Translations under genes and position numbers: made by a program | In this document: one piece after another, positions 34,979 through 44,905 of the stretch | How positions within the stretch are numbered: the first letter of the stretch is position 1 | Layout of the letters: the number at the start of each line of letters is the position of its first letter | Notes under the pieces: model-generated | What the model saw: only the letters and a program-made list of their open reading frames with translations | Database searches by the model: none | Told to the model about the DNA's origin: nothing | DNA from: Clostridia bacterium | Lineage (GTDB): Bacteria > Bacillota > Clostridia > Lachnospirales > Lachnospiraceae | Length of the DNA: 64,000 nucleotides | Assembly (NCBI GenBank): GCA_910574475.1 | Contig: CAJTAT010000001.1 | Span: 186,001 to 250,000 of the forward strand | Direction of reading: 5' to 3'

Positions 34979-37900
34979 ATGGCTAATTATATCAATAAAC
35001 ATAAATATATTCAATCTCATATTAAGAAAATCACTAAATTTAAAAAAGAAATAAATACTTTAAAAAATGCATTACTTGAATTAAATACAATAAATTTTAA
35101 TGTTAATGGGCTATCTCGAAAACAAGTACAATTGCTGTATCCAACACAAAACTTTGGTGGCATAGCCGAACTCCAATCCTACATCAACAAAATCAAAGAA
35201 ATCAATAATGTAGATTATGGCGATTTTAACACATCACAAATTCAAAGCTACGCCAATGCTCTCTCTGATCTAGCTCCCACACAAACTGCCCTCCTACTCT
35301 CCACCCAGGGCCTATCCAACGCAAAGATTCAGGAAACATTAGCCGCTCAGGGATTAACCGATACCCAACAATATGAAGCATTTTCCAATGCTGGACTTCT
35401 GAAATCCAAAGTCTCCTTAACCGCTGCCGAATCTCAATATGCCATCCAAAAAGCATTTATTACAGAACTGTCCCAGACAGATGCAGCCGCTAAGGCAAGC
35501 GAAACCATGGCCTCTCTTGGTTTATCTGCTGCTCTTCAAGGTGAAGGAACAGAAACAGTCAAACTAACAGCAAAGAAGCTGGCTCAACTGGTAGAGCAAA
35601 AGAAGCTTACGGATGCTCAGGCAAAGGAAATCGCTATTCGCGTTGGGCTGACAAATTCCATAAAATCCCAGGCAACCAGCGCTATACCTGCATGGATTGC
35701 AAATATAAAGGCAATGACAATCGCCACATGGGATCAGATTAAGGCTACTGCTGTGTGGTTAGCCACAACCCCTGCCGGATGGGCGACTGCTGCTGTGGGA
35801 GCAATTGCTGCTGTGATTGGCGGGATGACGATTTATAAAAAACACCTGGAAAGCATCCGTCAGGCCACCGCCGAGTCTGCGAACGCATACAAAGAAACCT
35901 CCTCTTCCATTGATGGCTATGTATCCAAGTATCAGGAGCTCCATCAGGCGCTCTTAGATGCCAAAGGCAATGAGGAAGAAACCTACAATATCAAAAAGCA
36001 GCTCCTTGACCTTCAGACAGAACTCAATGATAAGTTTGGAGAAGAATACGGTAAGCTAAACCTCGTAACAGATGCTTACAAAAATCATAGTGAAGCAATC
36101 AAGGCATACAGCAAAGATGCCGCCCAATCTTTTCTAAATAATACGGGTGAAAAAGGGATCAAAGATGCCAAAAAGCAGATGCTTGACGATAAAAACTACG
36201 TTCTTGGAATGGGTGTATCTCTGTATAGTGAGGAAGGACTTGCAATACAAGAACTTGCCGACAAATATGGGATTCATATGAACCCTGATGAAAGTTCCGG
36301 TACATTCAGCCTTATGCTAAAAGCAGATGCTGCCACAGCCGAAAGCACGATTAATGACTTTATGTCAGATGTACGTAATCTAAGAGACAGTGGAGACTTT
36401 GACTTTACAGATCCTTTTGATCATGTATTAGAGTATTCAAATGGTGAGTTTCAAAGAGTACAGGACACGATAGAACAATTCGGAAATACACTCCAGCAAA
36501 TTTTAATTGCTGAAATAACCAAAGATGACGATGACTTATCAAGAAAATATCAGAAAGCGATTGAAGCGATTGAAGCATATAATGACGCTATTTTAAAAAG
36601 TGAAGATCCCTTTCATGATGAAAGTGTCAAAAAATACAGGCAAGACTTAGAAGCAGCCAAGGCAGCCTTTAGTACAGAAGAGTTAGAAGACTATGGATAT
36701 GTAATTCATGATGTATTTGACCAAGCAGACACTAACCTTCTTGATTTCTATGATAAGCTGCAAAACGATTCCGGTTTGCAGAAATTTGCAGAGCAATTAA
36801 AGGGGTTCGACAGGATAAGCCTTGAATCAATGGCAGATGCTAAAAACAATAACGCCTTTAACAGTTTGATCACGGCAGCCGACGAGTACGAACTAGAAGT
36901 TAATGACCTCATTGACCTGTTAATCAAACTTGGCATTGCCCAGGATGATATCTCATCTGATACTCCTGGATTCGAGGACTCCAGTTGGGACTACACCACC
37001 ACCCTACAAAACCTGGATAAAGTAAAAGAAAAATTAGAAGTCCTTGAGCAGTCCTACACAAAGCTATTTGACGCCAACGGTTCTATCTCCTTCGAAGATC
37101 TCTCATCCATCAGCGAAGCCTTTTCCGATGTAGACGGTATCGAGGACTACATCAAGCGCATCCAGGATGCCGGAGAGAATACAGAAGAAGTAGGCCAGAT
37201 ATTCGGAGAACTAACTGGAGCCTATCTGGATCATTCAGGGATTCTATCCCATGTTACAGACGAAAACAAAAATCTTATCATCTCCATGCTCGATGAGATG
37301 GGCATTGCCAATGCAGAAGAGATTGTACTTGCACAGTTAAATGCTCAGCATGAAATTTTAGCATTACAGAAACAGTTTGTTGCTGAAAAAGGGCATGAAT
37401 TAGCAAATGCCACTCTGGAAGAAATCACCCAATTCCTCACGGAGGCAAATGTTTCAGACATTACCAGACAAGCTCTGGCACAGTTGGCTCTGCAAAAGAT
37501 TGATTTTAGCAATATCAACTTTAACGAAGCTGGAAATATTGCGCAGCTTATCTCTTTAGCTAATGCTGCCGGAGCATCCGCACAGGCAGTCGCAACCGCT
37601 AAGGCTGCACTCAATACCCTTAGTGACATAAACAAAAATGGAGCCAACGGTACAGCGGCAGATTTCCACCGCCTTGATAATGCCAGCTTAACATTACAGC
37701 AAATAAAGGATAAAACCTATGACTGGAACTATCAAAAACTGGATCCCAATGACTTCATTGTAACAAACTCTCCCCAATACACTCCAAGATATAGCATCCC
37801 CAATACTGGCCCATCAAACACTGGCAGCGCAATAGACAACTCCAGAGAAGAGGCCGAACAAGCCGAAGACGCCTTCGAAAAGAGCATCAACTTCTTCGAA

Positions 37901-40405
37901 CAGCGGGTAAAAGTCCTGGAAGACGCCTTTGACAACCTGGAAAAAGGTATGAAGAACGTCTTTGGGGCTGACGCTAAGAACACTCTCCTAACTGCCCAAA
38001 TAGGCGTCCTGGATGAGGAAGTCAACAACTATACCGACGCCCTCTCCATGTACCGACAAAAGGCTGATGAAGCCCTCTCCGGGATCGATTCAGACCTCAG
38101 GGACAAGATTGTAAATGGCGCTGTCCAGCTTACAGACTTTATGGGCAAAGGCAACGAAGAAGTGGTAGAAGCCATAGAAGCTTATCAGGATTGGGCCGGC
38201 AAGGTTGCAGACTGTACACAAAAACTAGAGGAACTAAAAACTCAAATCCGCCAACTGGAGCTCCAGAAGTTTAACAACATCATGGAGGACTTCAATAACC
38301 AATTTGATCTGCGAAGCGACTCCATCGATCTCATCAAGAAGCAGATTGCACTATTAGAAGAAGCCGGTGAACTGATCGGAGAAAGCTTCTATTCCAAACA
38401 AATCGAACAGGCGGAAAAACAGCTTCACACACTGGAATCCGAAAAAGCCCGTCTTGTCCAACAATTGAACGAGGCTTTGTCCTCTGGAAGAATTCAAAAA
38501 GGAACCGAGGAATGGCTGGAAATGGTCAATGCCCTCTCAGATGTAGAGGGAAGTATCCTGGACTGTAAGACTTCTATTGAGGAATTTGACAATGCACTCT
38601 TAGAGCTGAATATACAGATATTTGAACGCATCCAGACGGAGTTTGGCAATCTTAACTCTGAAATGGAGAACCTGGCCGGATTATTTGACGAGTTTAACGA
38701 TATCCGGGTATCAGACGGAAAGGGAGCCTGGACCGACCAGGCCATTGCCACCCTTGGACTATATGCCCAGCAGTATGAATTGGCCAGATACCAGGTAGCC
38801 CAGTACGGGGATGCCATTGACCGGCTAAACAAAGATTACCTGGCTGGGAGATACTCAGCCACAGAATACGCTGACAAACTGGCCGACCTGTCAAAAGAAC
38901 AATGGGACGCCGTAAACAGCGCCAACTCCTTAGAGGACGCCATAATTGACTTAAATGAAACCCGCGTAAATGAAGAAATCGAGGTGATAGAAGAAGAGAT
39001 AGACGCCTATAAAGAGCTGACAGACGCACAGATAAAAGCCCTGGAAGCTGCAAAGGATCTGCATGATTATGAGGAATCTATCGCAGAAAAAACAAAGAAT
39101 ATCACAGACATTGAACGTCAGCTTGCGGCAATGCAGAACGATGATTCATCGGCAACTGTCGCCAAGAGAAAGAAGCTGGAAGAACAGCTTGCTCAAGCCA
39201 GGAAAGACCTGGAAGAAACAGAGTATGCACACTCTATTGACGCACAAAAAGAAGCTATAAACAAGCAATACGAAGATTATGAAGCGCAAAAGAACGCAGA
39301 CATCGAAGCCCTGAAGCTTACCCTGGAAGACCGGGAACTTCTAATATCCAACTCTTTTGGGGTTGTAAAGGCAAATGCCGGTACGGTCGGAGAACAGCTT
39401 GCAATGATTGCCCAGGAACATGGAATCGTTATATCCAATGCAATACTCTCTCCCTGGCAATCTGGAGAAAATGCCATTGCCAGCTATGGAGCTGTATTAA
39501 CAGAACAGACCAGTGCATTTATCGGTAACATCCTTGGTATACAGACTTATCTCTATGGATTGCAAATGCAGGCGAATACTACGGCAGACTCCTTGTCCTA
39601 CATGTTCAGTGCCCGCGCAGATAACCTGGTAAATCAATTAGTCTCCTCTTACTACAGTGAAGCAAATCTTAATGCAATGACAAACAGCTTGCAGAACAGC
39701 TTGATAAACACCCTGGAAAGAGGATACAACATCAATGGCATTACCACTGCTCTCTCTTCCATTGCGTCTGGCGCTGATTCCGTAGCGGCGGCGGCAAACA
39801 GGGCGGCCTCAGCATTAGCCAGTACAGGAGCCGTAAGTGTAGGCTCTACAGAAAAAATTAAATTTCCCAAAGAAAAAGGAACTATCCCAAAAGCTTATGT
39901 CATCGGTTCTAACAATTATGGAAACCATACTGTATTCGCATCATCATCCAGTGAGGCCGTTAAACAGTTGCAGGCGAAATATCCGAAAGGATTTGGATGG
40001 CATGTTATTAATACATTGCAGGCATATGCCAAAGGCGGTATCATTACCAATAAAGACCACGGCCTATTTGACCCAGTCGCGAAAGCCATTGGCGAAGATG
40101 CTATGGTCGCAGTAAAGCACGGCGAAGGTATCCTCACCCCTGATCAGACAAGCGCATTGCTGAATCTTACTCCCATGCTGGACGATCTGAATAAGACATG
40201 GAACCTTTCTGGACTGAATGGAAATCATGTTGAACCAGTAAAGAAGGATAATGCAAATGTAACACTACACTACGACAGCCTGATTGAGATCAATGGAGAT
40301 GTAAATGACACCAACCATTTTACAAAACAGGTAGGAGCCATTGCACAGACTTGCATAAACAAGACCTTTGAGGAAATGAGTCGGGATTTGAGGTATGGTA
40401 AATAA
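34979..40405 (+). CDS. Tape measure protein, exon 2
   Basis: 1808 codons from the ATG shown; with the splice proposed the coding part starts at 34983 and the whole protein is about 2000 residues. No ribosome site precedes the ATG. Hydrophobic helices lie near residues 255-285 (TTPAGWATAAVGAIAAVIGG), followed by long coiled coils (IEVIEEEIDAYKELTDAQIK) and C-terminal repeated alpha-helical stretches. Sets tail length in siphophages; at 0.15 nm per residue this gives roughly 300 nm. Two damaged copies lie upstream. Confidence 0.88.
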   Translation: MANYINKHKYIQSHIKKITKFKKEINTLKNALLELNTINFNVNGLSRKQVQLLYPTQNFGGIAELQSYINKIKEINNVDYGDFNTSQIQSYANALSDLAPTQTALLLSTQGLSNAKIQETLAAQGLTDTQQYEAFSNAGLLKSKVSLTAAESQYAIQKAFITELSQTDAAAKASETMASLGLSAALQGEGTETVKLTAKKLAQLVEQKKLTDAQAKEIAIRVGLTNSIKSQATSAIPAWIANIKAMTIATWDQIKATAVWLATTPAGWATAAVGAIAAVIGGMTIYKKHLESIRQATAESANAYKETSSSIDGYVSKYQELHQALLDAKGNEEETYNIKKQLLDLQTELNDKFGEEYGKLNLVTDAYKNHSEAIKAYSKDAAQSFLNNTGEKGIKDAKKQMLDDKNYVLGMGVSLYSEEGLAIQELADKYGIHMNPDESSGTFSLMLKADAATAESTINDFMSDVRNLRDSGDFDFTDPFDHVLEYSNGEFQRVQDTIEQFGNTLQQILIAEITKDDDDLSRKYQKAIEAIEAYNDAILKSEDPFHDESVKKYRQDLEAAKAAFSTEELEDYGYVIHDVFDQADTNLLDFYDKLQNDSGLQKFAEQLKGFDRISLESMADAKNNNAFNSLITAADEYELEVNDLIDLLIKLGIAQDDISSDTPGFEDSSWDYTTTLQNLDKVKEKLEVLEQSYTKLFDANGSISFEDLSSISEAFSDVDGIEDYIKRIQDAGENTEEVGQIFGELTGAYLDHSGILSHVTDENKNLIISMLDEMGIANAEEIVLAQLNAQHEILALQKQFVAEKGHELANATLEEITQFLTEANVSDITRQALAQLALQKIDFSNINFNEAGNIAQLISLANAAGASAQAVATAKAALNTLSDINKNGANGTAADFHRLDNASLTLQQIKDKTYDWNYQKLDPNDFIVTNSPQYTPRYSIPNTGPSNTGSAIDNSREEAEQAEDAFEKSINFFEQRVKVLEDAFDNLEKGMKNVFGADAKNTLLTAQIGVLDEEVNNYTDALSMYRQKADEALSGIDSDLRDKIVNGAVQLTDFMGKGNEEVVEAIEAYQDWAGKVADCTQKLEELKTQIRQLELQKFNNIMEDFNNQFDLRSDSIDLIKKQIALLEEAGELIGESFYSKQIEQAEKQLHTLESEKARLVQQLNEALSSGRIQKGTEEWLEMVNALSDVEGSILDCKTSIEEFDNALLELNIQIFERIQTEFGNLNSEMENLAGLFDEFNDIRVSDGKGAWTDQAIATLGLYAQQYELARYQVAQYGDAIDRLNKDYLAGRYSATEYADKLADLSKEQWDAVNSANSLEDAIIDLNETRVNEEIEVIEEEIDAYKELTDAQIKALEAAKDLHDYEESIAEKTKNITDIERQLAAMQNDDSSATVAKRKKLEEQLAQARKDLEETEYAHSIDAQKEAINKQYEDYEAQKNADIEALKLTLEDRELLISNSFGVVKANAGTVGEQLAMIAQEHGIVISNAILSPWQSGENAIASYGAVLTEQTSAFIGNILGIQTYLYGLQMQANTTADSLSYMFSARADNLVNQLVSSYYSEANLNAMTNSLQNSLINTLERGYNINGITTALSSIASGADSVAAAANRAASALASTGAVSVGSTEKIKFPKEKGTIPKAYVIGSNNYGNHTVFASSSSEAVKQLQAKYPKGFGWHVINTLQAYAKGGIITNKDHGLFDPVAKAIGEDAMVAVKHGEGILTPDQTSALLNLTPMLDDLNKTWNLSGLNGNHVEPVKKDNANVTLHYDSLIEINGDVNDTNHFTKQVGAIAQTCINKTFEEMSRDLRYGK

Positions 40406-40476
40406 AAAATGTTATTGCAATCATTGTTTATTTGGTATATTATTAATTATAGGATTTTATGTGTATATATTTTTTC

Positions 40477-40613
40477 TTGTATTTATGCCAAATAAATAGT
40501 ATAATAAGCTAAAAGTGCTACCCGTAAAGCAAGCGGTTAGTCCAAATTTTAATTAAATTCTAAACTTAGAAAATAACCGTACTTTGGCGAGGGCGGTTAT
40601 TTTCTTTTGTTTT
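40477..40613 (+). ncRNA. Type I antitoxin RNA (unit 1) with promoter
   Basis: TTGTAT (40477-40482), 17 nt, TATAAT (40500-40505) direct an RNA from about 40512. It contains AAAGTGCTACCCGTAAAGCA, similar to the 5' part of the toxin mRNA, and ends in the hairpin AAAATAACCG / CGGTTATTTT with a T-run (to about 40613). It overlaps the 3' end of the toxin gene, as antitoxin RNAs of the TxpA/RatA and BsrG/SR4 type do. Confidence 0.7.
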
Positions 40614-40686
40614 TGTGGTTAAACGCAAACGCAAGAATAGTAAAGATTACTATTGTGTATGTAAACATATCAGAGTAAGTAACCAT
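40597..40686 (-). CDS. Type I toxin, small membrane peptide (unit 1)
   Basis: 29 residues, MVTYSDMFTYTIVIFTILAF followed by AFNHKNKRK. One hydrophobic helix with a basic end, as in the putative holin-like toxins of Firmicutes. GAAAGGAGG precedes the ATG. Promoter TTGACA/TACAAT lies 120 nt upstream. The convergent antitoxin RNA overlaps its 3' end. Too short for standard gene calling. Confidence 0.8.
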   Translation of the reverse strand: MVTYSDMFTYTIVIFTILAFAFNHKNKRK

Positions 40687-40803
40687 ATACTAACGTCCTC
40701 CTTTCGTAAATATTTCCTCGAAAGGATATCTATAAGATATACATGAGTTTAGTCTCACGATCAGAGGACTAACCGCCTACCACTTTAGGTAGCACTTTGT
40801 AAT

Positions 40804-40831
40804 ATTGTAGCATATTAAAGCCTATTGTCAA
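40804..40831 (-). promoter_or_regulatory. Toxin promoter (unit 1)
   Basis: Minus-strand TTGACA (40826-40831) and TACAAT (40804-40809), 16-nt spacing. The mRNA leader includes AGTGCTACC and a hairpin (GGTAGCAC / GTGGTAGGC region) that probably limits translation until processed or freed. Confidence 0.65.
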
Positions 40832-40846
40832 ATAAAAAAATATTAA

Positions 40847-40885
40847 AACAAGACACTCTACAAATGGGTGTCTTGTTCCTTTTTA
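40847..40885 (+). terminator. Terminator between toxin unit and distal tail gene
   Basis: AACAAGACAC pairs with GTGTCTTGTT, loop about 11 nt, followed by CCTTTTTAT. On the reverse side an A/T-rich run also exists, so it may act in both directions. It separates the tape measure from the distal tail gene. Confidence 0.6.
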
Positions 40886-40908
40886 TAAAGAAAGTTGGTG
40901 ATAAATAT

Positions 40909-41739
40909 ATGGATTTATTCGGAAAAGATATGGTCATTGGAGATTTTAAATTATCAGACTATGGATTAATGCTCGCATCCTTTGGTTCTGGTTCAGCCAA
41001 CGATGAAGAAGATTTAGGAATGAGTTACGAAACAGTCGAAACGTACATAGGCAGCAATCCTGTGCCTGTGTATCTGGGAGCAAAATATACCAGTAAATTA
41101 AAGCCACAGGCAACCATCGTGAAAAATGGCTGTAATGCTTACAACACCTCCCATTTATATTTTAACGAACATGAATGTAGAGAAATTCTCAGACAACTGA
41201 CAGGATTTCGTGGATACAAAAAGATGCAGATATACTCTTATGAGTTTGATGAGCTATTATACTTTAACGTAAGAATCACAAATGTCTCTTATCGGAAAAT
41301 TGCGAATAAAGTAGCTGGCATCATTCTTCAGATGGAATGTGATTCACAGTTTGCCTGGTCGAAAGAATATACTCAGGTCTATCATGTCACATCGGATACG
41401 CCTATCATGTTTTTCAACACTTCGGATGATCTGAATAATTATTTGTTTCCCAAAGTCACGATAACTTCACCGTCTCCCATTGCCAACCTGGAAATCAAAA
41501 ATATTTCGGATGAAAACTGGACGTCAGTAATTAAAAATGTATCTGCTGATGAAAGGATTGTCATGGACTGTAAAAATGAAATCTTAACCAGTTCTATTTC
41601 AGACAAAGTGATATTAAATGATTTTAATATGCATTTTATCCGCCTGATTGCCGGGAAAAATGAGATACAGGTAAATGCCAATGCAACTCTTATCTTTCAT
41701 TTCAGAGTTCCAAGAAAGGTAGGTTTTCTATGCGAATAA
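40909..41739 (+). CDS. Distal tail protein (Dit-like)
   Basis: 276 residues from the ATG at 40909 (MDLFGKDMVIGDFKLSDYGL), preferred over a reading from 40825 that would run through the terminator. The N-terminal half matches the siphovirus distal tail family (GFRGYKKMQIYSYEFDEL, YFNVRITNVSYRKI) and is followed by a galectin-like C-terminal part. Its end overlaps the next gene by 10 nt. Caps the tail tube and carries the tip protein. Confidence 0.82.
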   Translation: MDLFGKDMVIGDFKLSDYGLMLASFGSGSANDEEDLGMSYETVETYIGSNPVPVYLGAKYTSKLKPQATIVKNGCNAYNTSHLYFNEHECREILRQLTGFRGYKKMQIYSYEFDELLYFNVRITNVSYRKIANKVAGIILQMECDSQFAWSKEYTQVYHVTSDTPIMFFNTSDDLNNYLFPKVTITSPSPIANLEIKNISDENWTSVIKNVSADERIVMDCKNEILTSSISDKVILNDFNMHFIRLIAGKNEIQVNANATLIFHFRVPRKVGFLCE

Positions 41740-44654
41740 TCAGAAATCATTACGATAGTCTTGAAGCCCCTCCTTTTATTCTCTGTAAAGCTTCTGAAAA
41801 TAGGGTTGGAACGATCAAATGTACCAGAAAAAATTATAAAAAGAATTTCAATAGCTATGATGAGATTTCTTTTACTACCTATTTGTATCACGATGGAATA
41901 AAAAATAACCTGTATGACGCTATCGTCGAATTGCAATATATAGAAGTTCCTGAAATGGGCAGGTTCATCATTGGGTCTATTGCAACACAGTCCGAAGGGA
42001 CAGAATTTGAATCCAAAGAATGTACAGCCTTAAGCGAGGAAGTTGTGCTGGCCCAAAAATATCTGGAAGAGTTTGTCATCAATATGGGAACTACGGAAAG
42101 TATAGACGGGGTACAATTCTATCACCTATCCGACCCGTCAAAAAGCCTTTTACATCTCATTCTTGAAAAATGTCCTGACTGGGAAATAGGTCATGTTGAC
42201 ACAGAATTATATACGGTTCAGCGATGTTTTGAGATAACCAGACAGGATGTGTATTCTTTTTTAACTTCAGATGTTTCACAGGCATTTCAATGTATCTTCG
42301 ATTTTGACACCTTAAACCACAGAATCAATGTCTATCAGGAAAACAGGGTCGGAGAAGACACTGATATTTTTGTATCCTATCATAACCTGCTGAAAAACAC
42401 GAATATCTCGTCCTCTGCCGACGACATCAAAACCTGTTTAACCGTGCTGGGGGCAGACGACTTGAATCTCCGGGAAGTAAATATGGGTTATGATAAAATT
42501 TATAATTTCGATTATTTTCATGACTTGCATTATATGACCAAAGGCCTGTACGATGCCTATACGAACTGGAAAAATAAGTGGGCTGAAAATGTGGGCGCTT
42601 ATGAAGAACTCATTGTTCAGTATCAAGATTATTACAGGCAGATTCATAAACTGGAATCAGAAAAAATGCCTGCTGTATCAGGAAGCGCCAATTGGTCCGA
42701 ATACGGTCTGAATCCATTGAAAGAGCAGTTAGCTTCCTACGAACAAAGGCAGGCTATTATGATAAAAGCAGGCCAGGGAACCTCCGGCCACAGAGATTAT
42801 AATACCCTCTACCTTCCCTGTTATAACGCCATTCAGGCAATTAAGCGCCAGATAAGCGTGCTGGAGAGTCAGTTGTCCAGTCTGAAAGCACAGCAAAACC
42901 TCATTGGTAAACAGATGGATGAAATCATAGAATCTGTATCCATGCCAAATAATTTCACCAAAGAGCAATTAAAAGAGTTATCTAAATTTATCAGAGAAGA
43001 TGAACTGTCTTCTTCTAATTTTGTTGTGACCGATACCATGACGGATTCGGAACGAATGGATATGCTTCACGAAATGTTAACGTATGGCCAGGAAAATCTA
43101 TTTAAAGTTTCTCAGCCGGTGCTGCAATTTTCCTGTGACATGGAAAATCTCTTCGCTCTGCCAGAATTTCATCGCATTTCAGAAACGTTTGATGTAGGAA
43201 ATTACATCCACATATGTCTGAGAGATGATTACATCATCAAGGCAAGAATCCTTGAAATCGATCTAAATCTGTATGATGAAGATGATTTTTCTGTTACCTT
43301 TGGCAATATCGCTAAGGCAAAAAAGTCTAAAATATATGAAGACGTGACAAAAGCTTTGGAGCTTGCTCATTCTGTCGCCACTTCCGTTTCTTTCCAGTCG
43401 TCCAATTGGAACAAGTCGAATAAGGACACTTCTACTATTAATAAAATGCTTGCAGATGGATTACTTGCTGCTGGTCAAGAATTGTGGACTACCAATTCGG
43501 ATGTGCAGATTGGCGACAAAGGAATTTTAATTAGCAATACCCAGGATTCTAAATATTCTGGTGATCGTATTTTTATAGGCGGAGGCCAATTACTTTTTAG
43601 CGACGATAATTTAAAAACAATCAAAACTGCTCTTGGACGTGTTCAGTACACGAAAAAGGGCGTAACCTACAACGATTTCGGCCTGTTGGCTCAGTTTGTA
43701 ATCGCAGGATATATTGCTGGCTCTGTGATTGAGGGCGATGAAATCATTGGCGGAACGATTACAGGAACAGATTTTAATAATGGCAATGGCACTTTTCATG
43801 TAAATAGCAGCGGCCATTTAGTTGCCAGTTCTGTGGATGTAAAAGGAAAAATCCAGGCAGACTCAGGAACTATTGGAGGAACGAATGGTTTTACCATCCA
43901 GTCCGGCAAGCTGTATTCAGGAAACAAATCTTCATGGAACTCTGCAAATGCCGGAGTCTATATAGGAACCAATGGGATTAGCCTTGGGCAGAACAGTCCC
44001 TTTCGCGTAGATTCATCGGGAAAATTAATTGCCACCAGCGGTACCATTGGTGGATGGACCTTAAGTTCCAATCAATTGTCTGCCAATGGCATTGAAATGA
44101 ACAGTACCGGATACCTGCGGGCCACCAATGGAAACTGGAGAATTAATGCAAACGGTTCTGCAAGCTTCAAAAATGTATTTGTCTCTGGCGTCCAGTATGG
44201 GAGCAGCTTTGGAAATATTTCTTATACGACGAATGGCACATACGGAAATTTTAATAACGGATTTACTGCTGGTACAAGTTTTGATGTATCAGGAGGTGCA
44301 TTAAAGAATTTTGATGATTTGGTTGTAAGGAATATTACTGCCGAAAATATTAAAGCTACAAATGTCCTGGCTGATTATATTGAAACAAGTACAGTGGAAG
44401 CTACATATGCTACTATCGAGAACTTAGACACAGCCAATGCCAGAATTGACAAGTTACAGTCTGCATCTATTAATGTTAATAGATTAACTGCTGGTACAGT
44501 TAATGGATATAAGGTGGAATGGCAACCAATTTCAATTTGTTTTGATATTGAAATATTTGATACATGGAGAACAATAGAAGGAGAACCAACACATATTATT
44601 AGTGGTATCACCCCGCACTACTATGTAGTGTATATGATGTGTTCAGAAACATAA
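41730..44654 (+). CDS. Tail tip protein (Tal-like, prophage endopeptidase tail family)
   Basis: 974 residues. The N-terminal part (about 1-380) matches the tail-associated structural domain of Firmicutes phages (MGRFIIGSIATQSEGTEFES, TSDVSQAFQCIFDFDTLNHR). A coiled coil lies around 290-430. The C-terminal half has repeated GTIGG-type beta motifs (GTIGGWTLSSNQLSANGIEM) and a stalk TYATIENLDTANARIDKLQS. The last 40 residues (WQPISICFDIEIFDTWRTIE onward) do not fit the stalk and may be a replaced tip. Probably the first receptor contact point. Confidence 0.85.
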   Translation: MRIIRNHYDSLEAPPFILCKASENRVGTIKCTRKNYKKNFNSYDEISFTTYLYHDGIKNNLYDAIVELQYIEVPEMGRFIIGSIATQSEGTEFESKECTALSEEVVLAQKYLEEFVINMGTTESIDGVQFYHLSDPSKSLLHLILEKCPDWEIGHVDTELYTVQRCFEITRQDVYSFLTSDVSQAFQCIFDFDTLNHRINVYQENRVGEDTDIFVSYHNLLKNTNISSSADDIKTCLTVLGADDLNLREVNMGYDKIYNFDYFHDLHYMTKGLYDAYTNWKNKWAENVGAYEELIVQYQDYYRQIHKLESEKMPAVSGSANWSEYGLNPLKEQLASYEQRQAIMIKAGQGTSGHRDYNTLYLPCYNAIQAIKRQISVLESQLSSLKAQQNLIGKQMDEIIESVSMPNNFTKEQLKELSKFIREDELSSSNFVVTDTMTDSERMDMLHEMLTYGQENLFKVSQPVLQFSCDMENLFALPEFHRISETFDVGNYIHICLRDDYIIKARILEIDLNLYDEDDFSVTFGNIAKAKKSKIYEDVTKALELAHSVATSVSFQSSNWNKSNKDTSTINKMLADGLLAAGQELWTTNSDVQIGDKGILISNTQDSKYSGDRIFIGGGQLLFSDDNLKTIKTALGRVQYTKKGVTYNDFGLLAQFVIAGYIAGSVIEGDEIIGGTITGTDFNNGNGTFHVNSSGHLVASSVDVKGKIQADSGTIGGTNGFTIQSGKLYSGNKSSWNSANAGVYIGTNGISLGQNSPFRVDSSGKLIATSGTIGGWTLSSNQLSANGIEMNSTGYLRATNGNWRINANGSASFKNVFVSGVQYGSSFGNISYTTNGTYGNFNNGFTAGTSFDVSGGALKNFDDLVVRNITAENIKATNVLADYIETSTVEATYATIENLDTANARIDKLQSASINVNRLTAGTVNGYKVEWQPISICFDIEIFDTWRTIEGEPTHIISGITPHYYVVYMMCSET

Positions 44655-44667
44655 AAAGGAGAGCCAA

Positions 44668-44862
44668 ATGATTAAAAGCTATCAAATTTTAAAAGAAGGT
44701 ATCAACGGTATGATTCAAAACAGCGGCCTGGATATTGGGGCCGCTTATTTTATTTTAAAAGATGTCTTTTCTGAAGTTGAGAGAATCTACTATGCTCAGC
44801 TCAATAAAGAGTGCTTAGAGGAGGCGGAACAAATCAATTCAGAGACAGAGGAACCAATCTAA
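44668..44862 (+). CDS. Small tail-module protein
   Basis: 64 residues, GGAGAG upstream. MIKSYQILKEGINGMIQNSG and FILKDVFSEVERIYYAQLNK form two helices. Similar small proteins stand between tip and baseplate genes in related prophages. Function not known. Confidence 0.6.
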   Translation: MIKSYQILKEGINGMIQNSGLDIGAAYFILKDVFSEVERIYYAQLNKECLEEAEQINSETEEPI

Positions 44863-44905
44863 CAATACGTAGGAGACTCTCCTACCCTTTCGAAAGGAGG
44901 ATTTC

